Assembly (NCBI RefSeq): GCF_028583425.1
Contig: NC_072798.1
Span: forward strand, 10,976,501 to 11,040,500
Source of the DNA: Eublepharis macularius
Lineage: Eukaryota; Chordata; Lepidosauria; Squamata; Eublepharidae
DNA: 64,000 bases
Direction: 5' to 3'
Shown: positions 42,030 to 53,517 of the stretch, in pieces
Layout of the letters: each line of letters opens with the position of its first letter
Numbering within the stretch: position 1 is the first letter of the stretch
The notes under the pieces: model-generated
Seen by the model: only the letters and a program-made list of their open reading frames with translations
What the model was told of the DNA's origin: nothing
The model's database searches: none
Translations under genes and position numbers: made by a program

Positions 42030-42810
42030 GGTGGATGTGGATGGTTAAGAGTAACCTAGAAAGATTGGGACTCTCGCCTGCTGACCTACTGACTCAGGGC
42101 AGTGACCAGGCAAAAAGTATGGTTAAACAAAGGGTGAGAGCCATAGAGCGCCAACGAGATTTAGCCCAATCTCCTCATTTGATGGCCCCTAGGGAATCTA
42201 GATATGTTATGGGTATGGCCAAATATCTCACTCATTTGGATGTCCCATTTTATAGAAGAGCTTTCACCCTGGCCCGATGTGAAGTTATCCCTTCAATGGT
42301 CATTATGGAAATATAGAAAGATCCCATATGAGGATAGACACTGCCGTTGCTCCATTGGTGAAGTGGAATCAGTTATTCATATGTTCTTTCATTGTCCTAT
42401 CCATCAAGTCTATAGGGACAAGTTTATTTCCCCACTCTTAGAAACACCAATTGCAGAGGCAAATAAGGCCTGTCTGGAGAAACTCCTAATTGATGAAAAT
42501 CCAACTATCTCCAGGCAAATAGCCAAATTCTGTCTCTATTTGGTTAAATTCCATAATAAAGAGAATAGCCATACATAGTCTCCTGCTCTTTTTAAGATTT
42601 TAACTATTCTAATGTCAATGTTTTAAATATTAGAATTCCTACGGCTCCCAGAGAACTATATATACTATGTAAGATTTTAAATTCTAAATGTATTTTTATG
42701 TCCTTTACATTTTTACGCTGGATTTAATTATTTTATTGACTGATAAGGATGTATTGTCGTTGTCATGGTCTCTGACTGCAAATAAATTCATTCATCATTC
42801 ATCAATGAAG
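42030..42810 (+). pseudogene. LINE C-terminal remnant, clade unresolved (copy 2)
   Basis: Two overlapping frames (42035-42316 and 42204-42578) are one protein broken by a frameshift near 42300. They give FYRRAFTLARCEVIPSM, then RCSIGEVESVIHMFFHCPIH (knuckle) and YRDKFISPLLETPI. The 3' end carries a TTCATTCATCATTCATC tail. It is the same family as 37400. Confidence 0.65.
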
Positions 42811-42843
42811 ATGCCAGGGGTTGAGACTAAGACATTCTACATG

Positions 42844-43212
42844 CAGGGCTGGCCCAAGAGATTGTGATGCCTTAGGCAAATGCATTGGCACTCCTTCTCT
42901 CTGTTGCCATGCATAAGCCCCTCCCACTCAGACCAGCAATGGGAGAAGGCCCCGCCCACCACCCAAGTGCCTCAGTGTAGTGTGGCTACAAGAGGAACTA
43001 CTGCCTTGCCAAGGTGTCATGGCACCGTACACCGCAATGATGCTCCACGCCTGATGACAGGGGACGGCCCAACCCACTGCCCAGTTTCCATGGGGAGGTG
43101 TTGCCTACCATAATCAATTACAGCAGGATTGGTGTCAAGCCCCTCTAGCTTTGGGGCATACTTGCACCCTAGGTGATTTGTCTAGGAATGCCTACTGGAT
43201 TGGCCAGCTCTG
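42844..43212. mobile_element. hAT-like element (369 bp)
   Basis: Ends CAGGGCTGGCCC and TGGCCAGCTCTG form a terminal inverted repeat. Flanks TCTACATG and TCTATATA agree at 6 of 8. It is non-coding. Confidence 0.65.
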
Positions 43213-43693
43213 TCTATATACAACTCATATTAACCCACTGAGCCAGATCTCAAGTTCCCAGCCTACTCCTTGCTGTGCTGGTTTACTTTTTGCATACAAA
43301 CTTTTTTTTGACATAGGGGATGACTGAAATTCAATATGAGTTGAAATGAGCCATTCAACTTTCTCAGTATCCTATCATTCATTCCCCTATATCTTTTAAG
43401 ATTACGGCTTTGGACCATGGTCACCCACAATACATATAACTGCCCCACACATGGCAGCCATATTGTCCCTATTTATGGTGAAAGTGGAAGAGGACTTAGA
43501 CCCAGTTTGAAAAGTATTTCTTGTCATATTTCTAATTCTTGAAACGGAGAGGGAGCATGTGCCCTTTGTACTTCCTGTCTTCATGCTTTTCAGTTTCTCT
43601 CCCAAAGGCAAAACATTACAATGCTGAAACAGAATGTGTGTCATCCTAGGAGGGACATATGCACATCTCCCATCCCTTTGGGCAATATTATAA

Positions 43694-43735
43694 CAACAAC
43701 AAACAAACAAACAAACAACAACAACAACAACAATG
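43694..43735 (+). repeat. (AAAC)n/(AAC)n microsatellite
   Basis: Lies at the tail end of the minus-strand SINE that follows. Confidence 0.85.
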
Positions 43736-44683
43736 TTCAATTCATATACTGCCCTTCAGGACAACTTAACGAGTATTCAGAGCGGTTTACAAAGTATGTT
43801 ATTATTATCCTCACGTCAACTACCCTGTGAGGTGGGTGGGGCTCAGTGAGCTCCAAGAAGCTGTGACTGACCCAAGGTCACCCAGCTGCCTGTTACCAGA
43901 ACTGCTATTTTATGGGGAAATTAGCACGCAGTCTGGGTTTAATTAGTGCAGATCTTAACCAACTATACCAGAGTCGGTCTTCCAGATTACTCATGCAATA
44001 AGGAGGCAAGGACTAATAAGCATATAAAATGTGTTTACTAGCAGTGTTGCGTATGCCTACAATAACACACACAATCAAAATACATACAAGAGCTAGGAAA
44101 TAAAGAGTAGAAAAATAGAGCCATTTGCATTAGCAGGGAGCCCACTTGAGATCGAAGAAGCGGGGCGATACATACCTGGTCACGGTGAGAAGCAAAGAGG
44201 TAGCAGCGAAGCGGGGCGATATCTAATGCCTGCACTAGACAAGCTAAATCTCGTTAGCTAGCAGGCTGCCTAGTGGCGAGGGCAGACCCAGTGACCGTCC
44301 TGCAAGGGGCTCCCCACGGGAACTGACCAGGGGGTGCCTGGCCAGGCTTGTGGAGAGTCCCTCTGGCTGGCACTGTGCTGCTAGCAGCAGGGCTTTGGGT
44401 CCTGGTGAGGTAGGTGTCCAAGGAGGCAGGAAACAGGCACAGGTAACACAGTCCATAACAGCAGAGGGGACAGGAAGCAGGCATGGGCATTGCTGCCCCT
44501 AGCAGAGTCTTTGGCAGAGCCTCAAAACAGCAAGGCAGGAGACTAACACAGTTCATAGCAGGCCCCATAACAGGAGGAGGGGGGTCCCTGGCAACATGCC
44601 TTCAGGCATAGGAGTAGGGAATCAAACCTGGTTCTCCAGATTAGTCCTGCTGCTGTTATCTGCTACACCAAACTGGCCATGTT
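43733..44683 (-). mobile_element. tRNA-derived SINE type A, split by a solo LTR
   Basis: Tail and body at 43733-43890, head at 44597-44683 (GGTTTGATTCCC and TGTAGCAGATAAC on minus). The halves join across the inserted LTR. Confidence 0.82.
43891..44596. mobile_element. Solo LTR (706 bp)
   Basis: TGTTACCAGAACTGC to CTGGCAACA gives TG...CA ends with the inverted TGTT(A/G)CC/GGCAACA. The 4-bp duplication TGCC is at 43887-43890 and 44597-44600. Two GCGGGGCGATA repeats lie near 44160 and 44211. Either orientation is possible. TATAAAATG at about 44024 on plus could be a core promoter. No internal genes remain, as expected after recombination between two LTRs. Confidence 0.7.
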
Positions 44684-44793
44684 TAAATGCATTGTATCAG
44701 CTCTGTTTCAGTTTTCTGCTTGTTTTCAGATTTTTTTTCCAATCCAAACCCTATTTTCTATTGGATGCCCCAGCCTGTTGACCATGTTAAAGT

Positions 44794-44931
44794 GGTTGGG
44801 GCTGGAAGAGCTCTGAGAGAGCTGTGACTGACCCAAAGTCACCCAGCTGGCTTCAAGCAGAGGAGTGAGGAATGAAACCCAGTTCTCCAGATTAGAGTTC
44901 TGCCGCTCTTTACCGCTACACCAAACTATGC
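44794..44931 (-). mobile_element. tRNA-derived SINE, type A, head part
   Basis: GTCACCCAGCTGGCTTCAAG, GAAACCCAGTTCTCCAGATT and CGCTACACCAAACT are the antisense head. Confidence 0.8.
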
Positions 44932-44942
44932 ATGGAGAGAAC

Positions 44943-45160
44943 GTATGAAGCTGCCTTATATGGAGTGTGACCCTTGGCCTGTCAAGGTCAGTGTTGTCTA
45001 CTCAGACTGGCAATGGCTCTCCATGGTCTTAGGTGAAGGTGTTTCACATCATTTGCCATCTGATCCTCTAAACTGAAAAATATTGGACAGTAGATGCTGG
45101 GGACTGATCCAGCCACCTTTTTCATACAAAGTAGCAACCATGGATCCACAGCCCCTACAG
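44943..45160 (-). mobile_element. tRNA-derived SINE, type B
   Basis: 'gaagctgccttatatgg', 'gtctactcagactggcaatgg', 'gatgctggggactgatcc' and 'atccacagcccc' in order. It keeps the intact CTCAG site that is a target elsewhere. Confidence 0.78.
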
Positions 45161-45339
45161 CAAGCACCACTCACTCCAGGGTCTTCTTTTGCTACTTCTC
45201 TAGAACATACCCTGGCTATCCTTCACCTTGAGCAGAACCTCCATTTTTATATTTCTCCCCAAATATTCTAAGTACATACTTGGTATGTAAGTCTCCCTCT
45301 ACAAGGGGTATGGAGAGTCCACTCCCACTGGTTGCCCCG

Positions 45340-45475
45340 AAAGGGGCACAGTATTTTATCTGTTTTTATAATTGATTTTAAGTTGTATTTAAATCAATGT
45401 TGTACCTTGCCCTGAGTCCGCTTGCAGGGAGGGCGGGTTACAAACAAACAAACAAGCAAGCAAGCAAACAAGTGA
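45340..45475 (+). mobile_element. LINE 3' end with CAAA/CAAG tail
   Basis: CCTTGCCCTGAGTCCGCTTG and GGGAGGGCGGGTTACAAACA, then (AAAC)n(AAGC)n. A LINE 3' UTR of the L2/CR1 group is likely. Confidence 0.45.
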
Positions 45476-45550
45476 TATGTGAAATATGGGGTCCCAGTAA
45501 AAGCAAAAAGAGCCAGTACATAGTACAAGAAGGGAGTTGATGTAGACATA

Positions 45551-45852
45551 GGCCATTTCCACACATGTTGAATAATGCACTTTCAATGCACTTTAGCAAT
45601 CCTTTGGAAGTGGATTGTTTTTCCACACATGGGCTGATTCCGCACACGTTGGATAATGCACTTTCAATGCACTTTATCAATCATTTGAGGTGGATTTTTT
45701 GTTCTACACACAAAAAAATCTGTTCCAAATGATCTATAAAGAGGATTGGAAGTGCATTATCCAACGTGTGCGGAATCACTCGTGGAAAAACAGTTCCAAA
45801 TGTTCACTAAAGAGTATTGAAAGTGGATTATCCAACGTGTGTGGAAGCAGCC
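45551..45852. mobile_element. Four-unit palindromic MITE (about 300 bp)
   Basis: The whole element is a palindrome centred near 45701. Each arm holds two tandem units of about 85 bp with the core CACACGTTGGATAATGCACT and TTTCAATGCACTTT. Outer ends are GGCCATTTCCACACATGTTG and CGTGTGTGGAAGCAGCC. Related pieces lie at 22965 and 47608. It is non-coding and probably Harbinger-like from the GGCC end. Confidence 0.7.
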
Positions 45853-46084
45853 ATGAAGAGGAAAAGTGACCACCTGGGCAAGTGCTAGGTGCAAGTGCTT
45901 ACCTGGAAGATGGGGATGCCAGTTCATCCAGTTTAGATCCATAAAATATGGATGATTGTGGAGTCTTGAACTTTCAAAGTAACCGCCGGCCCACTCTTGC
46001 ACGATGACACTTGTATCCGGCTGTTCTTTCTCTTCGTGAAATTCCCTTTTCAAATATCCTATTTCGGAATCAGCCCGGGAGTAA

Positions 46085-47095
46085 GATGATTCTGAATGTT
46101 AAATTTGTGACAGCCCCTCAATTCCATGTCTTTCACTCCAGAGAGATTGGTTCTCTGATATCATTGTGATATCTCCGTATAGCGCCTCTTTTGTTTAAAA
46201 CTTTCATTTGTTTGCCCAGAGAATTCGATTTGAGTAGGTAGGAGTGGTATCGTAACTCTGAAAAGAATCCGTTGGATTTCAGAGTCGTTTATTAAAATGA
46301 CAAAAGACAGTTTCTGAATGCTTCTCTTGTGTTTCTGTCACTGTTGAGTCCTTGAAGTCGAGTATTCCTGGCTGAATCATCTGGAACAAGAAACACAATT
46401 CTGGCTCTCGGATACATTTTAATTTTTTTGGGTAGCTCTTGGGTCTTCTAGCAGACAATGTCGATTTGGCGCAACAAAAGAAGAAATTAAGTCCTAATGG
46501 CAGCTTTTGTTTTTTAAAAAAGTATTTCAAGTTTGGCATCCCAACCACGAATGCCTTTCATTTCTCCAAGTCTCCAGGTACATGGGTGTGATGAATACAT
46601 TTTATATTATTCAATTATACAGCTGACATATTTTGCGAAATGTGCACTGTGTTTTTCCATGCCAGCCTCGAGCTCAAACACAGCTTAAAAGACAGAGCAC
46701 ACAAAAACAGTCAGCCAAACCAGGTATTCTGTGTATATATTAATTCCCCTCTTCCCCCATTTCCCTTCCCTAGACTTACATTCAGCAAGATTAGCAAATA
46801 TGGATGTGTTGTGTCAAGTCCTGGAGGCCCCTGGCAGGTCTTCTTCTCAATGCACCAGAAGAACATCAAGGTTTCACAAAGATCAAAGTAAAATGTACGA
46901 GGCGCACACATCTGGATGGGAATAAATTCATTTCCTTGTACTGAATTGGCCATTATCTTCAAAACTGGCTGTGATGTGAGATCTTTAGGGATTCTATAAA
47001 AGAACATACAGCTAGGAGGGTGGAAGAGAAGTAGGTATGTTCCCACCATATAGCATGATTTAGGCATTCTGAGCGCAGACCTTTTTGAACAATCT
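46085..47095. other. No gene recognised: unique block
   Basis: About 1 kb free of recognised repeats. Frames of 83-118 codons on opposite strands near 46640-47067 are mutual shadows without a domain. A conserved element is possible. Confidence 0.35.
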
Positions 47096-47096
47096 G

Positions 47097-47300
47097 GTGG
47101 TGGAAAGTGCTACCAAGTCATATCCCACATGGAAACCCAAGGGATGGACAGAGGTGGTTTGCCATTGCTTATTTCTGTATAGCAACCCTGGACTTCCTTG
47201 GTGGTCTCGCCCCCAAGTACTAACTAGAGCCATCCTCACTTAGCTTCTGAGATCTGTCAAGACTGAACTAGTTCGGGCCATCCAAGTCCTGATTTAAACA
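47097..47300 (-). mobile_element. 5S-rRNA-derived SINE
   Basis: TGGTGGTGGAAAGTGC through GGTGGTTTGCCATTGC... to CTTAGCTTCTGAGATCTG. More diverged than 15031 or 30646. Confidence 0.75.
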
Positions 47301-47384
47301 TGCTGCACTTAAATCTTTTTGGAACCATCTACTGGATCCCTTTATGAGGGCAAAGGATCATGCAAATTGTGATAATCAACCACA

Positions 47385-47580
47385 TTTTTGTTCTGCCTTT
47401 ATTCCAAGGAGCTCAAGTGCAGCACAGGTCATTCTCTCATCCTCATCTTCATAACCATCATGTGAGTCAGGCTAAGCTGAGAGAATGTGACTGGTCTAAG
47501 GTCACCAAGCGAACGCCATGGTGCAGTAGAGGTTTCAGCCTGGGTCTACACAGTCCTAATCTGCCTCTTTAACTGCTCGC
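47385..47580 (-). mobile_element. tRNA-derived SINE type D (MIR-like), decayed
   Basis: GTGACTGGTCTAAGGTCACC, GTTTCAGCCTGGGTCTACAC and AACTGCTC are antisense body and head with many changes. Confidence 0.5.
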
Positions 47581-47607
47581 GGTTTTAGTTCTACAAGCAC
47601 AAGGACC

Positions 47608-47700
47608 AGTTGGGGCTGCTTTCACACATCATTGGATAATGCACCCTTGATCCACTGCAGCAATCAATTGCAACTGGATTTTCCTCTTGCACACAAGCAA
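47608..47700. mobile_element. Fragment of the 45551 palindromic MITE family
   Basis: GGGCTGCTTTCACACATCATTGGATAATGCACC resembles one unit of 45551. Confidence 0.45.
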
Positions 47701-47900
47701 TTATTGGGGGTGCTTTCTTTGTCATCTTCCTGTCCACCTTGACACCCACAAAATTTAACAGGTGATACTTTTGCTAGCATAGAGAGAAATGATGGTAAAT
47801 TTCTGACTGTTCAAGACAAAGGAGCATATAAATATAAAGTGTTGGATCCAACCAGCTTTTCTGATGGTGAGGTCCCATACGGTCATCAGAACGATGACAT

Positions 47901-48121
47901 AGGGTTGCCAGCTCCAAGTTGGGAAATTCCTGGAGATCTGGGGGGTGAAACCTGGAGAAACCTGGAGAAAGTGGGGTTTGGGGAAGCAAAGGACCTTGGC
48001 ATGGTATAATTCCATGGAGTCTACCCCTCAAAGTAGCCATTTTCTCCAGATGAACTGATCTCTGTGGCCTGGAGACCAGTTATAATTCCAGGAGATCTCC
48101 AGCCTGGAGGCTGGCAAACCT
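47901..48121 (-). mobile_element. hAT-C MITE, best-preserved copy (221 bp)
   Basis: AGGGTTGCCAGCTCC and GGAGGCTGGCAAACCT form the terminal repeat. ATGACAT duplications lie at 47894-47900 and 48122-48128 (7 bp, near the 8 bp expected for hAT). The two 86-88 codon minus frames are shadows. Confidence 0.72.
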
Positions 48122-48129
48122 ATGACATC

Positions 48130-48345
48130 ATATTATGCTGTAGTATAGTGGTTAAGTGGTTGGGCTGCAAATCAGCACTCGGCTGGTTCTAATCCCACTA
48201 CTGCCAGGAAATCAGCAGGTGACTTTGAGTAAGACACTCCTCTCAGCTCCAGCTGTATTGTGGGGATAATAACAACATTGACCTTGTTCACTGCTCTGAG
48301 CGGGACACTAATCTGTCTAGAAGAATGGTATATAAGCACAATTGT
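48130..48345 (+). mobile_element. tRNA-derived SINE, type C
   Basis: GCTGTAGTATAGTGGTTAAG (A box), CGGCTGGTTCTAATCCC (B box), body to CACTAATCTGTCTAGAAG and TATATAAGCAC. Confidence 0.75.
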
Positions 48346-48403
48346 TGTTGTCATTGTGATGATGATGATGATGACGACGATGACGACGGCAACGACGGCG
48401 ACA
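48344..48403 (+). repeat. GAT/GAC-rich microsatellite
   Basis: GTTGTTGTC then (GAT)n grading into GACGAC and GGCAAC. Grown from the SINE tail. Confidence 0.85.
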
Positions 48404-49029
48404 ATGGTGATGTTTGGCTTGGATCTGGGTGGTATGAGGAGTTCTCAAAGGGATTCTTTGTCTGGATGCCCATGGTGGTTTTTGACAACCCTGGAGATGC
48501 CCAGATGTTTCCTACCTTCCTTCCTGCTGAGGGACCTATGTATGACAGCTGGAACTGGCATGAAGGGGCTCTTAATGAGAGCTGCATCCAGACATAGAAA
48601 GATAAGCTGAATCAGATCATCACACCTTGCCTTTACTAAAGTACATTAAGTTACAAAAAGCTTTTTATACTGGGAGGGGGATCATATTAATTCACTATAT
48701 AAGATTCCACTTATTTAGAAGTGGGGACGCTCAAACACCTCCAGTTCACTTCCAATTCTGTTCACCAGTTTCAAGCAGGGGGCTGATTTTTCAGTGGACT
48801 GTTTCGTCTGTCAACCAGTGTGTGGCAGTTCAACAGGTTGCTTTGACTATTCCTTCCTAACAGACCAGTACAGTGCAATCAGCTTCTGTGTACATGTACA
48901 TTGTCATGTAGGCTGATGGAGTTCTCCTGCTTGTATCAGTGCTCTGCTCAGAAGTTATTAAATCAGCCTCAGATCAGACAAATCAGCCATAAAGAAATGT
49001 CTTGTTCTTTTAAAAAATAGCTACTGTTT
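48404..49029. other. Unique sequence with an unassigned short frame
   Basis: The frame reading VWLGSGWYEEFSKGFFVWMP and on to a TAG at 48597 has a normal amino-acid look but no known domain. It begins in the microsatellite. I do not call it a gene. Confidence 0.3.
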
Positions 49030-49383
49030 CTGAGCCGGGGGGGGGGGCACAACAACAAAATGGCTGCCATGGGTGGTCTGGTCTGTGGTCATAGGCACAG
49101 AGGAAGCCCAAATGTAGGGGACAAAAAGGAGTAATTTTTTAAAATATATATATACCGGGGAAGAGGAGCGTGAGAGAGAATAGAACCAACCCTGTGGGGA
49201 CAGAGGCTACCAAAACAATGTCATATTAATCTGCAGAGCCAATCAGATTTCTAACGGGCTCTTGCCCTACTGGGCAAGAGCCTAACCTGGCCGCACCCAC
49301 TTTCTAAAAACACGTAGAAGGAAACAGTAAAGGTGTCAGGAGATGTTGTGGTGCTCACAGGCGCCACGTTGGGGACCCCAGGT
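49030..49383. mobile_element. hAT-like element, diverged copy
   Basis: Starts with a G run and GCACAACAACAAAATGGC and ends GGCGCCACGTTGGGGACCCC. Middle blocks AATCAGATTTCTAA and CCCACTTTCTAAA match 56612-57122. The left end is degraded. Confidence 0.6.
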
Positions 49384-51190
49384 TGAAATAGTCCTTAGAC
49401 ATTAACAATGGCATATTTCTTTGGATTGGAAGTGTTTTCATGCGTGCACAGATTTGCAAAAATCTGACGCAAACCTGTTCAGCAGATGTTTATGTTTTTT
49501 GGCGCTGAACTGAACAGACCTGTCGGCCAGCTCACATCTAATATTTGCACATTCGCTACAAAATTCACAGCATTCCTACTTGGAACCACTTGTTTCAATT
49601 GACTTAGAAACCGGTTTATATCTCCTCAGAGAGTTGCGAGTCACTCTGACATAAACCACAGCTGCTTTCTCTTGGTTGGGGCCTCAAATATGTTTTCAGT
49701 TATAACGAGAGTGTTAAAAGTAAGCCACAAAACACAGCACATAAGGGAATCCATCAATTTACACACACACACAAAATATATAGGTTGGAGTGGTTTCCAG
49801 GCCAAAGAAATAACTATGAAGGAACTTTGGGAAACAGAACCACATAGCAGATGCATGCCATCACACAGAAACTTTTTTGTTATTTATTTTAAAGATTTAT
49901 TCATTTATACTCTGCCCTTTGATCACATGAACTTCAACATGTTAGAATTGATGAGTCTCCCACTATCCTGACAGCACCCTTATCCTTTACTGCTATTCAG
50001 TAGGCCAGTGGGGGAAAATAATGCAAAACTGGCCTTTGTGTAGATAGCGTGATGTCATTTCCATCATGAACCTGGAAGTGATATCAGGCCATCAACATAA
50101 TGGCACTCCCCATGTCCTCATCCCCTGGCCTCTTTCTGGGTATCAGCCACTGGCTAGCAATGCTACTCTACCACCCCCAAAAATTGTTCAACATTCCTTG
50201 AATTTCTGATTGGTGGCAGCAATCTCAAATGCCATCCCCTTACTTCCGCAGTTCCTGGGCAACTGATGGGGATAGCAAGCCTCCTGTGTCTTGTCTAAGC
50301 CACACATACATGCCTAGCCTGAGCATTTTGGTTCAGGCTCATAAGTTCTCACGGGCCCAGTTCTGGCTTACTGCCCTGGTGATGGAATGAGCAGGCTCCT
50401 TAATTAATTGCACCTGCAGCCGGTTGTTCCAGGCTAAGACGTCCTTGGGCAGAAGGGAATCTCAAGGCTCTGGATGCCTCCCTTGCTTTCTCAGGCCTAG
50501 CAACGCTGATATCGAAGTGTGCCCTGATTGACTGACAGTACTAGAAAAGATGGCTCCTCACTGCACTTGGAATCTGCCATGCTCTCACTAGGACACCAGG
50601 GTTGACCATTCTATTGCTACCTTTATTCCATTAGCATGTGAGAGACTTTGCTCCATGTCGGGCCTTACAAGGACCAGAGCTACCTGGCATGGTTTTGGAC
50701 TTTGTGAGTATGAGCAACTTGGATGCTTCTTCAGAGAAAAGCAAGCTAGCAAGCATTCATGTCTAGTCAAGTAGTTTTAGCTAAGAATTATGTAAGCTGT
50801 TGTCATTTTATTGCCTTTTGCTTGTGCCTTATTAAGTGGCTCCTGCACCCCTGCATACACTCTTCTGAATTAATAAGCAATGTTCATGTTTAAGCTTGGG
50901 TCTTGAGTTTCTGATCACTTGTGAGCAAGTCCACCCAGAGAAATTAACCCGGAGACTGGGAAGTCTCAAACTACTTAGATGGTCTCAACCTTCCAGAGGG
51001 CTACTAGAGGTTCTGAGTGCCTGTAATCAGCACTTAGAAATGGTAATCGAAGGATGGCCCATCTAGACAACCTGCAGCTATTCCTTCTCTGGTTTAAGGT
51101 GGGCACCAGGCTCATCTTCCCTGTTATAGAATCATTATAATTGCATTGTAAAATATGATTGCATCCTGGGTGTCCTTTTTGAAAGGTTAA
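49384..51190. other. No gene recognised: mostly unique
   Basis: About 1.8 kb. The segment 50330-50960 has AATTAATAAGCAATGTTCATG followed by a U5-like stretch, weakly suggesting an LTR, but no ends or duplications were found. 49870-49930 resembles a SINE tail. Confidence 0.3.
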
Positions 51191-51192
51191 GG

Positions 51193-51690
51193 TCCTTTTT
51201 GGTATAGTGGTTAAGAGTAGATATGGGCACAAACCGGAAAAAACCCGAACCATGCGGTTCGTGGTTCATCAAATTTCACGAACCATGAACCACGAACTTT
51301 CACGAACCTGCCCCTGGTTCACGAACCGGTTCATTTGGTTCGTGAAAATGTCACATCCAGGTCAGAAAATCATCACTTCCGGGCCAGCAGAAGGTCACTT
51401 TGGGGTCAGCAGAAGGCCTGCAGAAAGTTCATTCCCTGTTGCCTAGGAAACTGATTGATTGGCACCAGGCTGTCTGCAGTCATGAACCAAAAAATGAACC
51501 AAACAAACCAGCCTAAAGTTCATGGCAGTTCGTCAGAAATGGGATCTGATGAACCATGGTTTGCCTGGTTCATGCTTAATTTTGGTTCATTTTTTGGTTC
51601 ATGCCCATCTCTATTTAAGAGTGGCAGGACTCTAATCTGGAGAACCAGGTTTGATTTCCCACTCCTCCACTTGAAACCAGCTGAGTGATC
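51193..51690 (+). mobile_element. tRNA-derived SINE type A, split by hAT-B
   Basis: TTTTTGGTATAGTGGTTAAGAG lies before the insertion. After it come TTTAAGAGTGGCAGGACTCT, GGTTTGATTTCCC and CTTGAAACCAGCTGAGTGA. The split lies within the A-box region. Confidence 0.82.
51218..51613. mobile_element. hAT-B element, short variant (396 bp)
   Basis: TAGATATGGGCACAAACC to GGTTCATGCCCATCTCTA. Flanks GTTAAGAG and TTTAAGAG (7 of 8). Dense GGTTCGTG/CACGAACC dyads fill the first 150 bp. Confidence 0.88.
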
Positions 51691-51694
51691 TCAC

Positions 51695-52313
51695 AAGAAA
51701 TATTCATGTTGTCTGTGCTTTGCAGATCCCAGAGGCAACCTTAAGAAAGGTATCAGGGTGCTTTTCATATGCCCCCAAATCAGGGGATTGAGGAAGTATG
51801 TGCTTGTAGTAACTCTATTTTCTCCAAGGCCTGTGGTCCCTACAAAATGAATGAGTTAAGAAAGTATGACACACCTCAAACTGCTCAAAAACAGATCAGG
51901 ATTGAGAGAAAGGGTACGATTCTGACACAAAATTCCATCTAATGGGCTTTTGTGACCATCCCCTATTATTGTTGACCACAAAGCCAAAATGTGTGTTTGA
52001 GAATCGAGACATCCTCTGTCAAAAGCATTTTCCTTTGGTTCCATACGTCTAAATGCATGATGCTCCTTCCAAAATATCCACAACATTCAAGGCAGTGGAT
52101 ACTACACATTTTAAAGGCCTTTCCCTGCCGTAAAAAAACCCATATTTTTTAATAAGTCAATTTGTAACAATTATCATGTATTGATGATCATTCATGTGAT
52201 GAACTTCTGTTTACAAGGGCAAAGAATCAACTTTGAAAAATCAATCTCAGGAAAGAAAACTATAGATGAAGCTTAATGGAAACCCCTAAGAAAGACCCTA
52301 GGGAGTATTGTAA
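51695..52313. other. No gene recognised: unique sequence
   Basis: No recognised repeat. A 76-codon minus frame has no domain. Confidence 0.4.
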
Positions 52314-52372
52314 ACCGCTTTGGTTTCCCCTACACTATACACAGTTATATAGTGTAGGGGGAACCAAAGTGG
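52314..52372. repeat. Hairpin with 26-bp arms
   Basis: ACCGCTTTGGTTTCCCC through TATA is matched by TATAGTGTAGGGGGAACC and AAAGTGGT, with one or two mismatches and a loop of about 8 bp. No flanking duplication is evident. Confidence 0.8.
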
Positions 52373-52447
52373 TTGCCAATACCCCCCCCCCAAAAAAAAC
52401 CCACGGAATCAAACAGATGAAGAAGGGAAGACTTCTGAGTGAACAAC

Positions 52448-52556
<109 letters not shown>

Positions 52557-52558
52557 AG

Positions 52559-52786
52559 AAAGGGTTTCCAGCCTCCAAGAGGTGGCTGGAGATCTTCTGG
52601 AATTACCACTGATCTCCAGGCCATAGAAATCAGTCCCCCCAGAAAAAAATGGCAGCATTGGAGGGTGGACTCTATGGCATTATACCCTAATGAGTTCCAT
52701 CCCCTCTCCAACCACCACTCCAGATTCCACTCCCCCCCCCAAAAAAATCTCCAGGAATTTCCCAAACTGGAGCTGGCAACCGTATC
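52559..52786 (+). mobile_element. hAT-C MITE copy
   Basis: AGGGTTTCCAGCCTCC, GGCTGGAGATCTTCTGG, GACTCTATGGCATTATACCC, AAAATCTCCAGGAATTTCCC, GAGCTGGCAACC. The (CT) run abuts its left end, so no duplication can be read. Confidence 0.7.
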
Positions 52787-52789
52787 TTC

Positions 52790-53509
52790 CACCCAACTCT
52801 AGGCTATGACCTTCAGGTTAAGATCCTAGGGACAAGAACCCTTTAGCTTGCATCCAAGGACTCGTGACTCTGGGCACTCCCAGGTCTTAAGTACCAGTGA
52901 GCAGAGTTGATATTTCACTGTTGCTTGTCAGCTAGCAGACTGTTCCTTACTTCCTCTCCTACCAGATGCCCATAAATCTAGGACCTTCCCAAAACATAAA
53001 TTGCCCACCTACTGTTCACAAAACAATTGTGCCTTTCCCAGGCCCTGCTTTCCCCTAGATTGTTACTGCAACCCAGCAGACATTGATGGTTCTAGAATAG
53101 GGTCTTCAGACAGAAGATTAAATCAACTGAGATCAGCTGAAAACACGAGCAAGCCGCCTGCAAAACTTTAATCCTTTCACAAAGAGTTTTGAACACTACA
53201 GCGGAAATCGATAGCAAGGATAAAGAACTTGATCCAATGCTTAGCCAAGATAGCAGGAGCCTATCGTTCAATTAAGCTTTATAGAGTGAGTTTTTAAAAC
53301 CATAAGAACATAAGAGTGATAGCAGGGACTCTCTGTTTGTTCTCCATAGACAAAGCTCAGATCTTCTCACTCTAGATACAAAATGCACCCATGTTTGGTC
53401 TACGATGGGCAGCGCCTTCAAATTAGCTCTAAGTCTTCAGCCTTTAATACAGACATGTTGTTTTCTCAGTTTTATTGTCATTTGGACAGAAGAGTTTGGG
53501 AGGTTAGAG
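52790..53509. other. No gene recognised: unique sequence
   Basis: No repeat family or coding domain is recognised. Confidence 0.4.
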
Positions 53510-53517
53510 TTTGCGAC

